Shown piece by piece: positions 7,691-16,337 of a stretch of DNA of 47,012 bases (its first letter is position 1; each line of letters begins with the position of its first letter). The notes below the pieces were generated by a model. It had not been told where the DNA came from. It worked only from the letters and a program-made list of their open reading frames with translations, and did not search any database. Source of the DNA: Myxococcus sp. CA023 (GTDB lineage: Bacteria > Myxococcota > Myxococcia > Myxococcales > Myxococcaceae); contig NZ_JAAEAH010000074.1 of the NCBI RefSeq assembly GCF_010998615.1, forward strand, positions 1 through 47,012. Reading direction: 5' to 3'. The translations under genes and the position numbers were made by a program.

Positions 7691-8161
7691 ATGTCCCTCT
7701 TCGATGCCGTGCTGGCGGGCGACCGTGACGCCGTGGAGTCCCACCTGTCCGCTGGAGCGGACCCGAACCCCTTCGACGAGGAGGGGCGCACGCCGCTGAT
7801 GGCCGCGGCCCGCGCGGGGCGAGCGGACCTGGTGCAACTCCTCCTGGATGCGGGAGCGGACCCCGAGCTGACGGACAGCATCGGCGAGTCCGCGCTCATC
7901 ATGGCCGCAGCGCACGGGCACACCGAGGTCTGCCAGTGGCTGATGCCTCACGCGCGCGCGGATGACCAGGACCTGGCCCGCACGCTGCTCTCCGGCCTGG
8001 GCATCACCGACTTGCGCTTGGACGCGCCACCTCCGCCGGACAACAGCTTCCGCCGCAAGCTCGCCTCCGCGGGGGCGTATGTCTCCGGCAAGCTGGGAGA
8101 CGACGGCGCCACCAAGCGGCTGGAGCGCGTCCTGCGCTCGGAGAAGCAGCGCAAGCCCTGA
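7691..8161 (+). CDS. Ankyrin-repeat protein
   Basis: 156 residues from the ATG of MSLFDAVLAGDRDAV, preceded by GGAGGT; a longer frame from 7667 lacks a ribosome binding site. The first ~95 residues form about three ankyrin repeats (GADPNPFDEEGRTPLMAAAR, LVQLLLDAGADPELTDSIGE, SALIMAAAHGHTEVCQWL). The remainder is a less regular tail, with a positively charged C-terminus. No signal peptide, so cytoplasmic. Ankyrin repeats bind proteins. It lies 85 nt after the DUF6484 gene on the same strand and may share its transcript; a toxin-immunity or chaperone relation is possible but unproven. Confidence 0.8.
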   Translation: MSLFDAVLAGDRDAVESHLSAGADPNPFDEEGRTPLMAAARAGRADLVQLLLDAGADPELTDSIGESALIMAAAHGHTEVCQWLMPHARADDQDLARTLLSGLGITDLRLDAPPPPDNSFRRKLASAGAYVSGKLGDDGATKRLERVLRSEKQRKP

Positions 8162-8168
8162 AACGGCG

Positions 8169-8250
8169 AAGGCCCGGGGCTTCACAGTGGAAGCCTCCGG
8201 GCCCTTGCGTGAAGCGAAGCAGCGGGCGGGCCCTTCGGCGGGCCCGCCGC
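8169..8250. terminator. Two hairpins between convergent genes
   Basis: Two strong stem-loops in the 99-nt gap between convergent genes. The first is AAGGCCCGG...CCGGGCCCTT (8169-8206), with a second stem section GGCTTC/GAAGCC and small bulges. The second is GCGGGCGGGCCC (8222-8233) with GGGCCCGCCGC (8240-8250) around a TTCGGC loop. Together they could terminate transcription from both sides. Confidence 0.55.
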
Positions 8251-8260
8251 ACCACTGGCA

Positions 8261-10468
8261 CTACTCCGGCTTGGCGCTCACCGTGGCGCTGGGGGCCACG
8301 GTGCCCACCGCGCCGCTCTTGGTCTCCAGGGCGTCGGCGACCAGCTCGGTGATGTCCTTGATCTTGATGTTCTCCTCACGGCCGGTGTCGTTCACCGCGT
8401 CGGAGAGCATCGTGGAGCAGAACGGGCACGCCACCGCGACGATGCCGCTGCCGCCCTTCTCCTTGTAGTCGCCCACCTGGCCCGGCTTCTTCTTGTCCGC
8501 GGCGTTGGGGTAGGGCGTGTTCGGGTCCTCGGCGTGCTTCAGCGTGAGCGCGGCCTCGTTCAACCGGTTGTGGTTGATGCGCGTGCCAATGTGCTCCTCC
8601 ATCCACATGCGGCCGCCACCGGCGCCGCAGCAGAAGCCCTCGCGCTTGCTGCGCTGCATCTCCACCACCTCGAGCCCGGGGATGCTGTTGAGCACCTCGC
8701 GGGGGGCGTCGTAGACGCCGTTGTGGCGGCCCAGGTAGCAGGGGTCGTGGTAGGTGAGCTTGCTGTTCATCACCGCGGAGAGCTTGATGCGCTTCTCCTT
8801 CAGCAACTCGTTGATGAGCTGCGTGTGGTTGATGACGCGGTACTCGCCGCCGAACTCAGGGTACTCGTTCTTGATGGTGTTGAAGCAGTGCGGGCACTGG
8901 GTGATGACGGCCTTCACGCCCATCGAGTTCCACGACTCGACGTTCGTCTTCGCCATCGTCTGGAACAGGTACTCGTTGCCCATGCGGCGCGCGGAGTCGC
9001 CGTTGCACATCTCCTGCTTCGACAGCGTGGCGAAGCTCACGCCCGCCTCGCGCAGAATCTTCACCAGCGCGCGGCTGACCTTCTTCTGCTTGTCGTCGTA
9101 ACTGCCCGCGCAGCCCACGAAGAAGAGGTACTCGTAGGGGCCGCCGTCGTCACCCCACGTGGGGAGCGCCAGGTCCTCCGCCCACTCGTCGCGCCGGTCC
9201 TGGCCCAGGCCCCAGGGGTTGCCCTGGCGCTCGATGCCCTCGAACACGCGCTGGATTTCGGGGGGGAACTCCGCCTTCACCTGCACCTGGTAGCGGCGCA
9301 TGTCGATGAGGCGCGGCACGTTCTCGATGAACACCGGGCAGGCCTGCTCGCACCAGCCGCAGCTCGTGCACGCCCACACCGTCTCCGCCGACAGCGCGCT
9401 GCCGACGATTTCGGGCAGCGGCTCCTTCACCTTGTTGGGGCCGTAGCCTTCCTCCACCCACTGCTCGTTATCCCAGAGCCAGTGCTTCAGGTCCTGGTTG
9501 ACGCCCTTGTGGGTGAGCGGCTTGCCGGTGATGTACGTCGGACAGTGCGTCTGGCAGCGGCCACACTCCGTACAGGAGTAGAGGTCCAGGCCCTGCTTCC
9601 ACGTCAGGTCCTTCACCGTGGCGGTGCCGAACTCCTCCTTCTCCAGGTCCGGCGTGGGCAGCTTGCCGGTGGAGTGGGTGCGCTGGAAGAAGACGGTGGG
9701 CAGGCCGGTGATGATGTGGAAGTGCTTGCCGATGGGCAGGAAGTTCAGGAACGCCAGGATGATGACCAGGTGAACCCAGAAGCCGGCCACGCCCACCACG
9801 TGCGCGGCGGTGGCGCCCAGCGGCATCATCGCCAGGCCCGTCAGGCTGGTGAACGGCTCCCACCACACCAGCGAGGCGAGGGACTGGGGCACCTGCGTGG
9901 CGCCCACCTGCGCCTGCGCGGCGTGCGCGGCCACCATGTGGCTGCCGCCGAACAGGAACTCGGAGACCATCAGCCCGCCGATGAAGCACAGGATGAGGTA
10001 CGCCTCCCACGACGGCGTCAGGCGGTCCGGCTTCACCTTCCAGCGGACCCAGATGTAGTAGGCCACGCCCAGCAGGGCCAGCGCGGCGACCACGTCCTTG
10101 GCCAGCAGGTAGACCTTGTAGACGAAGAGCAGCGCGGATTGATCCGCCCAGAACGGGTGGCCCAGGTCCGTCAGCACGTCCAGCGCCGTGGTCGAAAACC
10201 CCATGGCGAAGAGCATGACGGTGCGCAGGGCCAGCACCATGAAGGCCGCGTAGATGAGGACGTGGAACAGGCCCGGCGTGAACTCCTCCGGATCCACCAG
10301 TCGCTTCTGGCCAAGGCCGAAGCGCACCAGCTGCGCCACGCGGAAGGGGATGTTGTCGAGCCGGTTCTCCTTCTTCATCGCGAGCAGGACGCCCACGCGA
10401 CCGGACATGGTCATCACGAAGATGGGAATGGCGAGGGCTAGCAACAGGCCGGTGATGATGGGACTCAT
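8261..10468 (-). CDS. Membrane-bound Fe-S/heme oxidoreductase, EMO-like (ETF:menaquinone type)
   Basis: 735 residues. The N-terminal third (about 1-260) has six or so membrane helices of the NarI-like cytochrome b kind, with several His and Met residues. Two ferredoxin-type 4Fe-4S motifs follow: CTECGRCQTHCP and CTSCGWCEQACP. The C-terminal half carries two CCG domains (GCAGSYDDK... CPHCFN, and HDPCYLGRHNGVYD... GFCCGAGGGRMW), which in HdrB/GlpC-type proteins bind non-cubane clusters or catalytic Fe-S sites; a late CPFCS is also present. This order matches membrane proteins proposed to pass electrons from electron-transfer flavoprotein to menaquinone during fatty-acid oxidation in delta-proteobacteria (EMO). 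No etfAB or acyl-CoA dehydrogenase gene is adjacent, so the partner is inferred. A promoter overlapped by a palindrome lies upstream. Confidence 0.85.
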   Translation of the reverse strand: MSPIITGLLLALAIPIFVMTMSGRVGVLLAMKKENRLDNIPFRVAQLVRFGLGQKRLVDPEEFTPGLFHVLIYAAFMVLALRTVMLFAMGFSTTALDVLTDLGHPFWADQSALLFVYKVYLLAKDVVAALALLGVAYYIWVRWKVKPDRLTPSWEAYLILCFIGGLMVSEFLFGGSHMVAAHAAQAQVGATQVPQSLASLVWWEPFTSLTGLAMMPLGATAAHVVGVAGFWVHLVIILAFLNFLPIGKHFHIITGLPTVFFQRTHSTGKLPTPDLEKEEFGTATVKDLTWKQGLDLYSCTECGRCQTHCPTYITGKPLTHKGVNQDLKHWLWDNEQWVEEGYGPNKVKEPLPEIVGSALSAETVWACTSCGWCEQACPVFIENVPRLIDMRRYQVQVKAEFPPEIQRVFEGIERQGNPWGLGQDRRDEWAEDLALPTWGDDGGPYEYLFFVGCAGSYDDKQKKVSRALVKILREAGVSFATLSKQEMCNGDSARRMGNEYLFQTMAKTNVESWNSMGVKAVITQCPHCFNTIKNEYPEFGGEYRVINHTQLINELLKEKRIKLSAVMNSKLTYHDPCYLGRHNGVYDAPREVLNSIPGLEVVEMQRSKREGFCCGAGGGRMWMEEHIGTRINHNRLNEAALTLKHAEDPNTPYPNAADKKKPGQVGDYKEKGGSGIVAVACPFCSTMLSDAVNDTGREENIKIKDITELVADALETKSGAVGTVAPSATVSAKPE

Positions 10469-11012
10469 GGGACTCTGAGGACCTCTCGGGCGAGGCAGAT
10501 GGGCCCGGGCTGCCGCGTCGCGGCAATTCTTGAGTGCACTTCAACCCTAACAGGGGTGATTCTCGAATCAAGCACCCTGCTGCCCCAGGTGTCCTTCACT
10601 GGAGAACGCTGCCCGGGTCCACTGGGGAGTGAGCGGCCATCGCACGGATTTACCAGTGGCGGGCGGCAGCCAGGCGCCCTTTGAAAATACCCGGGAGTAA
10701 ACCGCTGTGGGGGTTCCTTTCTCGTACCTAGGGCTTACCTTGTGCGATTGTCACGGGCATTGTCTGACGTCTGACTGTTCGTAACCAGCTGTAAATACGA
10801 ACATTCCTTGCTGGAGGACAGGCGGGTAGGCAGACGGGCTACATGGCCCCCAGAACTTTGAGACCCCAAGGGCTTTACAACGCGGGACGACATCCCCAAC
10901 ATGGTCGGTAAATCGGTCAACGATTGATGGAGCGGGCCTCGCATGGGGCGAGCCCGGGTCGACCGAAGCGGGATGCCCACCTTTACCCGGGTGGCCTCCA
11001 GAGGAGCCGGCG
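10469..11012. other. Divergent regulatory intergenic region (~540 nt)
   Basis: No gene of normal size is seen. The half near the Fe-S gene holds the promoter/palindrome listed separately. Near the centre, at 10777-10802, is a perfect 7-bp inverted repeat (GTTCGTA, 12-nt spacer, TACGAAC), just after a tandem GTCTGAC pair. It could be an operator or an RNA hairpin. The part toward 11013 should contain the promoter for the small acidic protein, but I could not pick hexamers with confidence. Confidence 0.35.
10544..10571 (-). promoter_or_regulatory. Promoter with overlapping palindromic operator for the Fe-S oxidoreductase
   Basis: On the minus strand, TTGATT (10571-10566), a 16-nt spacer and TAGGGT (10549-10544) form a plausible promoter about 75 nt from the ATG. 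A perfect 6+2+6 palindrome, TGATTCTCGAATCA (10557-10570), covers the -35 element and spacer, a position suited to a repressor. Outer bases GGG...CCC extend partial symmetry. The regulator is unknown; a TetR-type acyl-CoA-responsive repressor would make sense for fatty-acid oxidation, but nothing in the window identifies one. Confidence 0.4.
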
Positions 11013-11174
11013 ATGGTTCACGACGACACCACGTACATGGACGATGAAGGTTTGCCTTATGTGGATCCGCGGCAGGACGCTGGCGCGGAGTCTTCTGGGG
11101 CCGACGAGGGCGCGCCCGGCCGCCGTTGGGGCTACTCCGAGGAGTCGTGGGGCGGCTGGGCTGCGGCCGAGTAA
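11013..11174 (+). CDS. Small acidic protein, 53 residues, unknown function
   Basis: ATG at 11013 preceded by GAGGAG (11001-11006) at good spacing, TAA at 11172-11174. The product starts MVHDDTTYMDDEGLPYVD and ends with an aromatic cluster, RRWGYSEESWGGW. It is strongly acidic, lacks Cys and has no membrane segment. The third positions follow the GC-rich bias of real genes and a 9-bp hairpin terminator follows the stop, which supports a genuine independent gene. I do not recognise the family. Below usual size cut-offs, so easily missed in automatic annotation. Confidence 0.55.
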   Translation: MVHDDTTYMDDEGLPYVDPRQDAGAESSGADEGAPGRRWGYSEESWGGWAAAE

Positions 11175-11180
11175 TTCGCG

Positions 11181-11209
11181 GCCCCCGCGGCCGGTGGACG
11201 CGCGGGGGC
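11181..11209 (+). terminator. Hairpin after the 53-residue gene
   Basis: Perfect 9-bp stem GCCCCCGCG (11181-11189) / CGCGGGGGC (11201-11209), 11-nt loop, starting 6 nt after the stop. No T tract follows, so it may act as a 3'-end stabiliser rather than an intrinsic terminator. Confidence 0.45.
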
Positions 11210-11439
11210 ACTAGCGGTAACCGGGGCAATGGATGCCCGCGTGGTGGCTCCCTCAGGGTGAGCCCCCGGGCCCCCTTGCTCCAAAGCACGACTCCCGACA
11301 TTCTCAGACCCCGCAGCCTGCCCGTGAGCGTCCCCCGCTCCCGTGCGTTGTGGCCCATGAGACGTCCGGCATCGGGGGCGGTCCGCTCCCGCAGATTGAT
11401 TCGCGGCACAATGCCTCGTGCGACCACGGGGGAGTACGT

Positions 11440-12687
11440 ATGAAGCAGACGGCCTGGGCAGTGGAGCGTGACGCCGAACATGGCCGCGAGGTGCTCCTCC
11501 TCGTCACCCTGGAAGCCGACGCCGACGCCCCCCGCGCACCCGTGGCCATCAACCTGGCCTTGGATCGCAGCGCCTCCATGCGTGGCGTGCCGCTGCTCGC
11601 CGCGGTGCAGGCCGCCCAGGCGCTCGTGGAGCGCGCCAGCCCACGCGACTACCTGGGCCTGCTCACCTTCGACGCCGAGCCCGAGCAGGTCCTCCCCATG
11701 CGCGCCATGGACCCCAACGCCCGGGCGCAGCTCCTCAAGGTGCTCGCGCGCCTGGAGTCCGGCGAGGGGACCGCCCTGCACGAGGCCGTGGAGCGCGCCT
11801 CGGAGTCCGCCCGCCGCGTGCTCGTGCCCGGCGCCCGGCCCCAGGTGCTGATGCTCACCGATGGCGAGCCCTCGGTGGGTCCGTCGCAGCTCGCCGAGTT
11901 CAAGACCCAGGGCGCCCGCATCGCCGAGTCCGGCGTCATGCTCCACGCGCTGGGGTTGGGCCGCCACTACCTGCCCGACATCCTGGAGGCCCTCACCAGC
12001 CCCTCCGGCACCGGCTTCGTTCACGTGGATGACCCGGAAGGTTTGCCTATGGCCGTGGGCCAGCTGGGCGCCGAGCTCTTCGGTGAAGTCGTCGCCGACG
12101 CGCGCGTGCACGTGCTGCCCACGGGCTTCGCCGATGTCCGTTGCCGCCACCGCTATCCCTCGCGCGTGGAAGGCGACGCCATGAGCGCCACCCTGGGCGC
12201 CATCTCCCAGGCCTTCCCGCGCCGTGTCCTCTTCTCGGGCATGTTGGGGGATGCGGAGTGGAACCTGGGCGTGTCCACGTCCTACTCCGAGCGCGGCGAT
12301 ACGCGGCGTATCAGCGTGCCAGTGACGCGTGTGTTGCCCGACAGTGACGCGGGCCGCTTCGTGCGCGCCGTGTCCGCCGAACTGGACCTGGTCGCTGGTG
12401 AAGCCGCCGCGTGGAAGGCCCTGGGCCGCCGTCATCAGGACGCCGCGGAGCGGGCGCTGGAGGCCGCGGACGTCGCCCTCTACAAACTCGCGCGACTCGG
12501 CTCGGCGGAGGTGCCCGCGCAACGCCACGTGGAGCGGCTGGCGGACCTGCGCCGGGTGATGGAGCGCCGGGCAAACAAGCTCCCCGCGCTGGTGATGCGC
12601 CGCGCGCACTCGGAGGTCTCCCGCATCACCATGAGCCGCGTGGGCCCCGCGGCGCCCGCGCTGCTGCCCTGGAAGACCGAGGACTGA
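11440..12687 (+). CDS. von Willebrand factor A domain protein
   Basis: 415 residues from the ATG of MKQTAWAVERD (GGGGGAG upstream). A vWA domain occupies about residues 35-220. Its MIDAS metal site is intact: DRSASMRG (DxSxS), a Thr in GTALHEAV, and Asp in LTDGEPS. A C-terminal beta-rich region, then a helical part (AAAWKALGRRHQDAAERAL...), resembles stand-alone bacterial VWA proteins that often bind other proteins through a metal-dependent site. No signal peptide or membrane segment, so cytoplasmic. No MoxR ATPase is next to this copy, unlike the second vWA protein at 30880-32547. The ~265 nt before it contain no other gene. Role unknown. Confidence 0.8.
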   Translation: MKQTAWAVERDAEHGREVLLLVTLEADADAPRAPVAINLALDRSASMRGVPLLAAVQAAQALVERASPRDYLGLLTFDAEPEQVLPMRAMDPNARAQLLKVLARLESGEGTALHEAVERASESARRVLVPGARPQVLMLTDGEPSVGPSQLAEFKTQGARIAESGVMLHALGLGRHYLPDILEALTSPSGTGFVHVDDPEGLPMAVGQLGAELFGEVVADARVHVLPTGFADVRCRHRYPSRVEGDAMSATLGAISQAFPRRVLFSGMLGDAEWNLGVSTSYSERGDTRRISVPVTRVLPDSDAGRFVRAVSAELDLVAGEAAAWKALGRRHQDAAERALEAADVALYKLARLGSAEVPAQRHVERLADLRRVMERRANKLPALVMRRAHSEVSRITMSRVGPAAPALLPWKTED

Positions 12688-12886
12688 CGCCCGCCGCTCG
12701 GCTGCCCTTGTGGGTTCATGACGTTACCTCTGTGACGCTGTAACCCCTCCTGCCCGGACTGTCCGCCTGGGAGTGGGCGTGGCGCGTCATGCGAGGGGAA
12801 TGCCCGCCTGCCCGGATGGTTCACTGTGCTCGGAGGCACGTGTCTGCCGCTGGCGGGCCGGCCTCCTCTGGGTTAACGGGAGTCGC

Positions 12887-15211
12887 ATGACGCATCAGCA
12901 GTCCAAGAGGCTCGGCGTTGTTGGTGGAATCGGACTGCTGCTGGTGGCGGCGGTCGCGTGGGCGGACCTGCCCGCGTCGGCGGTGGCATCGAGCGCGCCG
13001 GACGAAGGCGACCCTCGCATCGAGGGCGCCCTCCTGGTGGACGCCACCCAGGTGAAGCCGGGAGACACCTTCCGCGTGGGCGTGCGCTTCCGGTTGGATC
13101 CGGGCTGGCACGTCTACTGGAAGAACCCGGGCGACTCCGGCCTGGAGACGGAAGTGGCGTGGGACACGCCCGGCGTCACCGTGGGGCCGCTGCAGTGGCC
13201 CTTCCCGCAGACGTTCCGCACGCCCGACGGCTTCATCACCACCCATGGCTATGACGGTGAGGCCATCCTCATCGCCGACGCGAAGGCCATGGAAGGGCCC
13301 TCCACGGGCCTGCTGACGGTGTCCGCCGCCGTGCAAGCGCTGGTGTGCGAGGTGCACTGCATTCCCGCGGAGCTGATGCTGACGCGCTCCATTCCCCTGG
13401 GGCCCCAGACGGTGCGCGACGCCGAGACGGCGGCTGTCTTCGACACCGAGCTGGCCAAGGTGCCCCGTCCCGCCAAGGACAGCGGCCACGCGGCGACGGT
13501 GGCGCTGGATGCGCCGCAGCTCACCGCGGGCCAGGATTTCACCGGCACCCTCACCCTGACGGCCCCGGGCGGCGCGGCGGTACCCGCGGTGGAAGGTGAC
13601 TTCTTCGTCGCCGACCGCATCCCCGGCGTCGTGCGCGTGGGGTTGGCCTCGGACGGTCCGGGCCGCTTCAAGCTCAAGGGCAAGGCGGAGCCGGACGCGC
13701 AGGCGTCGGCGCCGGACCTGACGGGCGTGCTGCGCCTGGGCACGGCGGGCACGGGCTACCAGTACCTCGAGGTGACGGCGCCGCTGGCCCCCATGGTGGC
13801 GGCCGGTGGCGCGGCTGGGACGCCGGCCGCGGTGAAGCCGCCGTCGGTGAAGGACAGCATCGCGGCGGTGAAGCCGGTGGGCGCCGCCATCGCCACGCCG
13901 CCCGCGGCCGAGTCGTCCATGGGCCTGGGGCTGGCGCTGGTGTTCGCCTTCTTCGGCGGCGCGCTGCTCAACCTGATGCCGTGCGTGTTCCCCGTGTTGG
14001 CGCTCAAGGCCTACGGCTTCACGCGCATGGTGCAGCAGGAGCAGGGCCGCGTCGGCGCGCATGCGGCGGCCTACGCGGCGGGCATCATCGGCACCATGCT
14101 GCTGCTGGCCAGTGTCGTGCTGGCGGTGCGCGCGGGTGGCGCGAGCGTGGGCTGGGGCTTCCAGTTCCAGGAGCCGCTCTTCGTCGCGGCTGTGTGCGCG
14201 GTGTTGGTCGCCTTCGCGCTCAACCTCTTCGGTGTCTTCAACGTGGGCCTGGACGGCACGGCGCTGGCCGGCAAGGTGGACCAGAGCCACGGCCTGATGC
14301 ACAGCGCTGGCGAGGGCGTGCTGGCCGTGGTGCTGGCCACGCCGTGCTCGGCGCCGCTGCTGGGCACCGCGGTGGGCTTCGCCTTCGCGGCGGGCCCTCT
14401 GACGGTGCTGGCCGTCTTCACCGCGCTGGGCCTGGGGCTCGCGCTGCCCTTCTGCGTACTGGTGCTGGTGCCCGGGCTGGCGAAGAAGCTGCCCAAGCCG
14501 GGCGCGTGGATGGAGCGCTTCAAGCAGGTGCTGGGCTTCGCGCTGCTGGCCACCACCGTCTGGCTGGTGTGGGTGATGGGCGGGCTGGCCGGCGTGGACG
14601 GCATGGCGCGGCTGCTGGCGTTCCTGGTCGCGGTGGGGCTCGTCACGTGGCTGTACGGCCAGGGGCAGGCGCAGGACGGCATGCGCAAGCTGGCCACTGT
14701 GGCGGTGGCCGCGGGCGTGCTGGTGGCGTCAGGGCTGCTGACGTTGCGTTTCGATGACCAGGACCCCGTGGCGGAGCCTCGGCTCGGGTCCACAGTGGCG
14801 CAGGCGCAGCCGTGGAGCGCGGACGCGGTGAACGCGGCGCTGGCGGCGGGCCAGCCGGTGTTCATCGACTTCACGGCGGACTGGTGCCTCACCTGCAAGT
14901 TCAACGAGCGCACCGTGCTGTCCACCGACGAGGTGCGTGACGCCTTCAAGAAGCACCAGGTGGCCTTCTTCATCGCGGACTGGACGCGCCGTGACGCGAG
15001 CATCACCGCCAAGCTGGCCGAGCACGGCCGGGCCGGTGTGCCCATGTACCTGGTGCTGAGCCCGGGCGCCCCCGACAAGCCGGAGGTGCTGCCGGAGTTG
15101 CTCACGCCGAGCGTGGTGACGGACGCCGTGAAGCGCGCGGCGGAGTGTGCACCCTCGAAGCTGGGCAACGGCGCGAACGTCCTCTGCGCCGCGGGTTCCC
15201 CAAGTCACTGA
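12887..15211 (+). CDS. DsbD/ScsB-family thiol-disulfide interchange protein
   Basis: 774 residues from the ATG of MTHQQSKRLG. Order: signal peptide (core ending AWA at ~27); an N-terminal periplasmic immunoglobulin-like domain with a Cys pair CEVHC, as in ScsB/DipZ-type proteins; a central membrane domain of about eight helices with the two redox cysteines in LMPCVFP and ATPCSAP; and a C-terminal periplasmic thioredoxin domain with WCLTCK. Such proteins move reducing power from cytoplasmic thioredoxin through the membrane to periplasmic thiol proteins. All cysteine pairs needed for the relay are present. The redoxin gene 46 nt downstream is its likely client. The start was chosen because the longer frame from 12773 gives no signal peptide. 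Confidence 0.9.
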   Translation: MTHQQSKRLGVVGGIGLLLVAAVAWADLPASAVASSAPDEGDPRIEGALLVDATQVKPGDTFRVGVRFRLDPGWHVYWKNPGDSGLETEVAWDTPGVTVGPLQWPFPQTFRTPDGFITTHGYDGEAILIADAKAMEGPSTGLLTVSAAVQALVCEVHCIPAELMLTRSIPLGPQTVRDAETAAVFDTELAKVPRPAKDSGHAATVALDAPQLTAGQDFTGTLTLTAPGGAAVPAVEGDFFVADRIPGVVRVGLASDGPGRFKLKGKAEPDAQASAPDLTGVLRLGTAGTGYQYLEVTAPLAPMVAAGGAAGTPAAVKPPSVKDSIAAVKPVGAAIATPPAAESSMGLGLALVFAFFGGALLNLMPCVFPVLALKAYGFTRMVQQEQGRVGAHAAAYAAGIIGTMLLLASVVLAVRAGGASVGWGFQFQEPLFVAAVCAVLVAFALNLFGVFNVGLDGTALAGKVDQSHGLMHSAGEGVLAVVLATPCSAPLLGTAVGFAFAAGPLTVLAVFTALGLGLALPFCVLVLVPGLAKKLPKPGAWMERFKQVLGFALLATTVWLVWVMGGLAGVDGMARLLAFLVAVGLVTWLYGQGQAQDGMRKLATVAVAAGVLVASGLLTLRFDDQDPVAEPRLGSTVAQAQPWSADAVNAALAAGQPVFIDFTADWCLTCKFNERTVLSTDEVRDAFKKHQVAFFIADWTRRDASITAKLAEHGRAGVPMYLVLSPGAPDKPEVLPELLTPSVVTDAVKRAAECAPSKLGNGANVLCAAGSPSH

Positions 15212-15257
15212 AGTCGCGCTGTCTTCCCCGCAGTCCCCAAAACTCTGGAGGAACGCC

Positions 15258-15839
15258 ATGAAGCAGGTCTTCACTGCACTCGCGCTGGGCACGTTGTTCA
15301 TGGGGGCGCCCGCCCTCGCCGACGCGGAAGTTGGCAAGCCCGCGCCGACCTTCACGCTGAAGGACGAGTCCGGCAAGGAGCACACGCTGGCGCAGTACAA
15401 GGGCAAGGTCGTGGTCCTGGAGTGGACCAACCCCGAGTGCCCCTTCGTTCAGCGGCACTACAAGAACGACACGATGGTCACCACGCTGAAGGGCTTCGAC
15501 GCGAAGAAGGTGGTGTGGCTGGCGGTGGACTCCACCGCGCACAACACCCCGGAGAAGTCCGCGGCGTGGAAGAAGGATGAGGGCTTCCCCTACCCGGTTC
15601 TCCAGGACGCGAGCGGCACGGTAGGCAAGTCCTATGGCGCGAAGACGACGCCGCACATGTACGTCATCGATGAGACGGGCGTTGTCCGCTACGCGGGCGC
15701 CATCGACGATGACCCGCGCGGCAAGAACGCCAAGCCGGCCAACCATGTGAAGACGGCGGTGGACGCGGTGGTGGGTGGCCAGCAGATCCCGGCGAGCACC
15801 ACCACGCCCTACGGCTGCTCGGTGAAGTACAAGAGCTAG
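15258..15839 (+). CDS. Exported redoxin (thioredoxin-fold) protein
   Basis: 193 residues with a strong ribosome binding site (GGAGGA) and a Sec signal peptide, cut near ALA-DA at ~21. The mature part is an AhpC/TSA-type redoxin: VGKPAPTFTLKDESGK, then VVVLEWTNPECPFVQRHY with C61 as the sole active-site cysteine, followed by KTTPHMYVIDETG. A C-terminal cysteine (C187 in GCSVKY) is typical of this subgroup and may resolve the disulfide. It probably reduces peroxides or protein thiols in the periplasm, recharged by the DsbD-like protein encoded just upstream (46-nt gap, same operon). A strong terminator follows. Confidence 0.85.
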   Translation: MKQVFTALALGTLFMGAPALADAEVGKPAPTFTLKDESGKEHTLAQYKGKVVVLEWTNPECPFVQRHYKNDTMVTTLKGFDAKKVVWLAVDSTAHNTPEKSAAWKKDEGFPYPVLQDASGTVGKSYGAKTTPHMYVIDETGVVRYAGAIDDDPRGKNAKPANHVKTAVDAVVGGQQIPASTTTPYGCSVKYKS

Positions 15840-15864
15840 CGCTGGCTCGGCTGTGTTGATTCCC

Positions 15865-15905
15865 GAAGGCCCTCGTCCCTGCTGGGGCGGGGGCCTTCTG
15901 CTTGG
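15865..15905 (+). terminator. Rho-independent terminator after the redoxin gene
   Basis: Long stem GAAGGCCC...GGGCCTTC (15865-15898) with an inner TCCC/GGGG section and a TGCT loop, followed by TGCTT. It sits 25 nt after the stop and ends the dsbD-redoxin operon. Confidence 0.7.
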
Positions 15906-15987
15906 GCGGCAGGCGACGGCGCCATGGCAGGTGCCTTGCCCGGTGCGAGGGCGGTTCGGACCTTTCCCTCTGAAAGGGGAAACGACC

Positions 15988-16224
15988 ATGGCCGACAACA
16001 AGGGCAGTCCGGTACGGGGCGACGAGCGGATGGACACGACGCGCCCGGAAGAACTGGAGCGCGAGGCGCGGCACCAGAAAGGCCCGGTGCGAGGCGACGT
16101 GACGGACGAAGACGTGGGCGAAGACCGCATCCTCCAGAAGGGGATCGGCGGCTACGGCGCTCAGAAGGGCACCGAGCCGGCGCGCGAGGCACCTCCGCTG
16201 AGTGACGACCACGGACGTCATTGA
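15988..16224 (+). CDS. Small hydrophilic protein of unknown function
   Basis: 78 residues from the ATG of MADNKGSPVRGDERMD, preceded by AAAGGGGAAA. Very rich in charged residues, no Cys, no hydrophobic segment. A short sequence is repeated: GSPVRGDERMD at the N-terminus and KGPVRGDVTDED in the middle. Likely intrinsically disordered. Comparable short acidic/basic disordered proteins are common in myxobacteria. No function can be assigned. It lies after the redoxin terminator and is convergent with the MFS gene. Confidence 0.6.
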   Translation: MADNKGSPVRGDERMDTTRPEELEREARHQKGPVRGDVTDEDVGEDRILQKGIGGYGAQKGTEPAREAPPLSDDHGRH

Positions 16225-16337
16225 GGTGTGAGCCTGGGGACAGCCCGCACGCCGGCAAGGCCGTGAATTAGCCAGCCGGGGGCTGAGGCGCCGTCCCGCG
16301 ACGACGTCATGGGCGCTTGTTGGACTCGCGCGGTGCG

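Noticed and set aside
8534..10441. 635-codon plus-strand ORF across the Fe-S oxidoreductase
   Set aside because: Antisense shadow of the minus-strand gene; low-complexity Arg/Leu/Ala/Val composition with no family motifs.
10735..12609. 624-codon minus-strand ORF
   Set aside because: Overlaps the vWA gene and the small acidic gene in antisense; composition typical of GC-rich non-coding frames.
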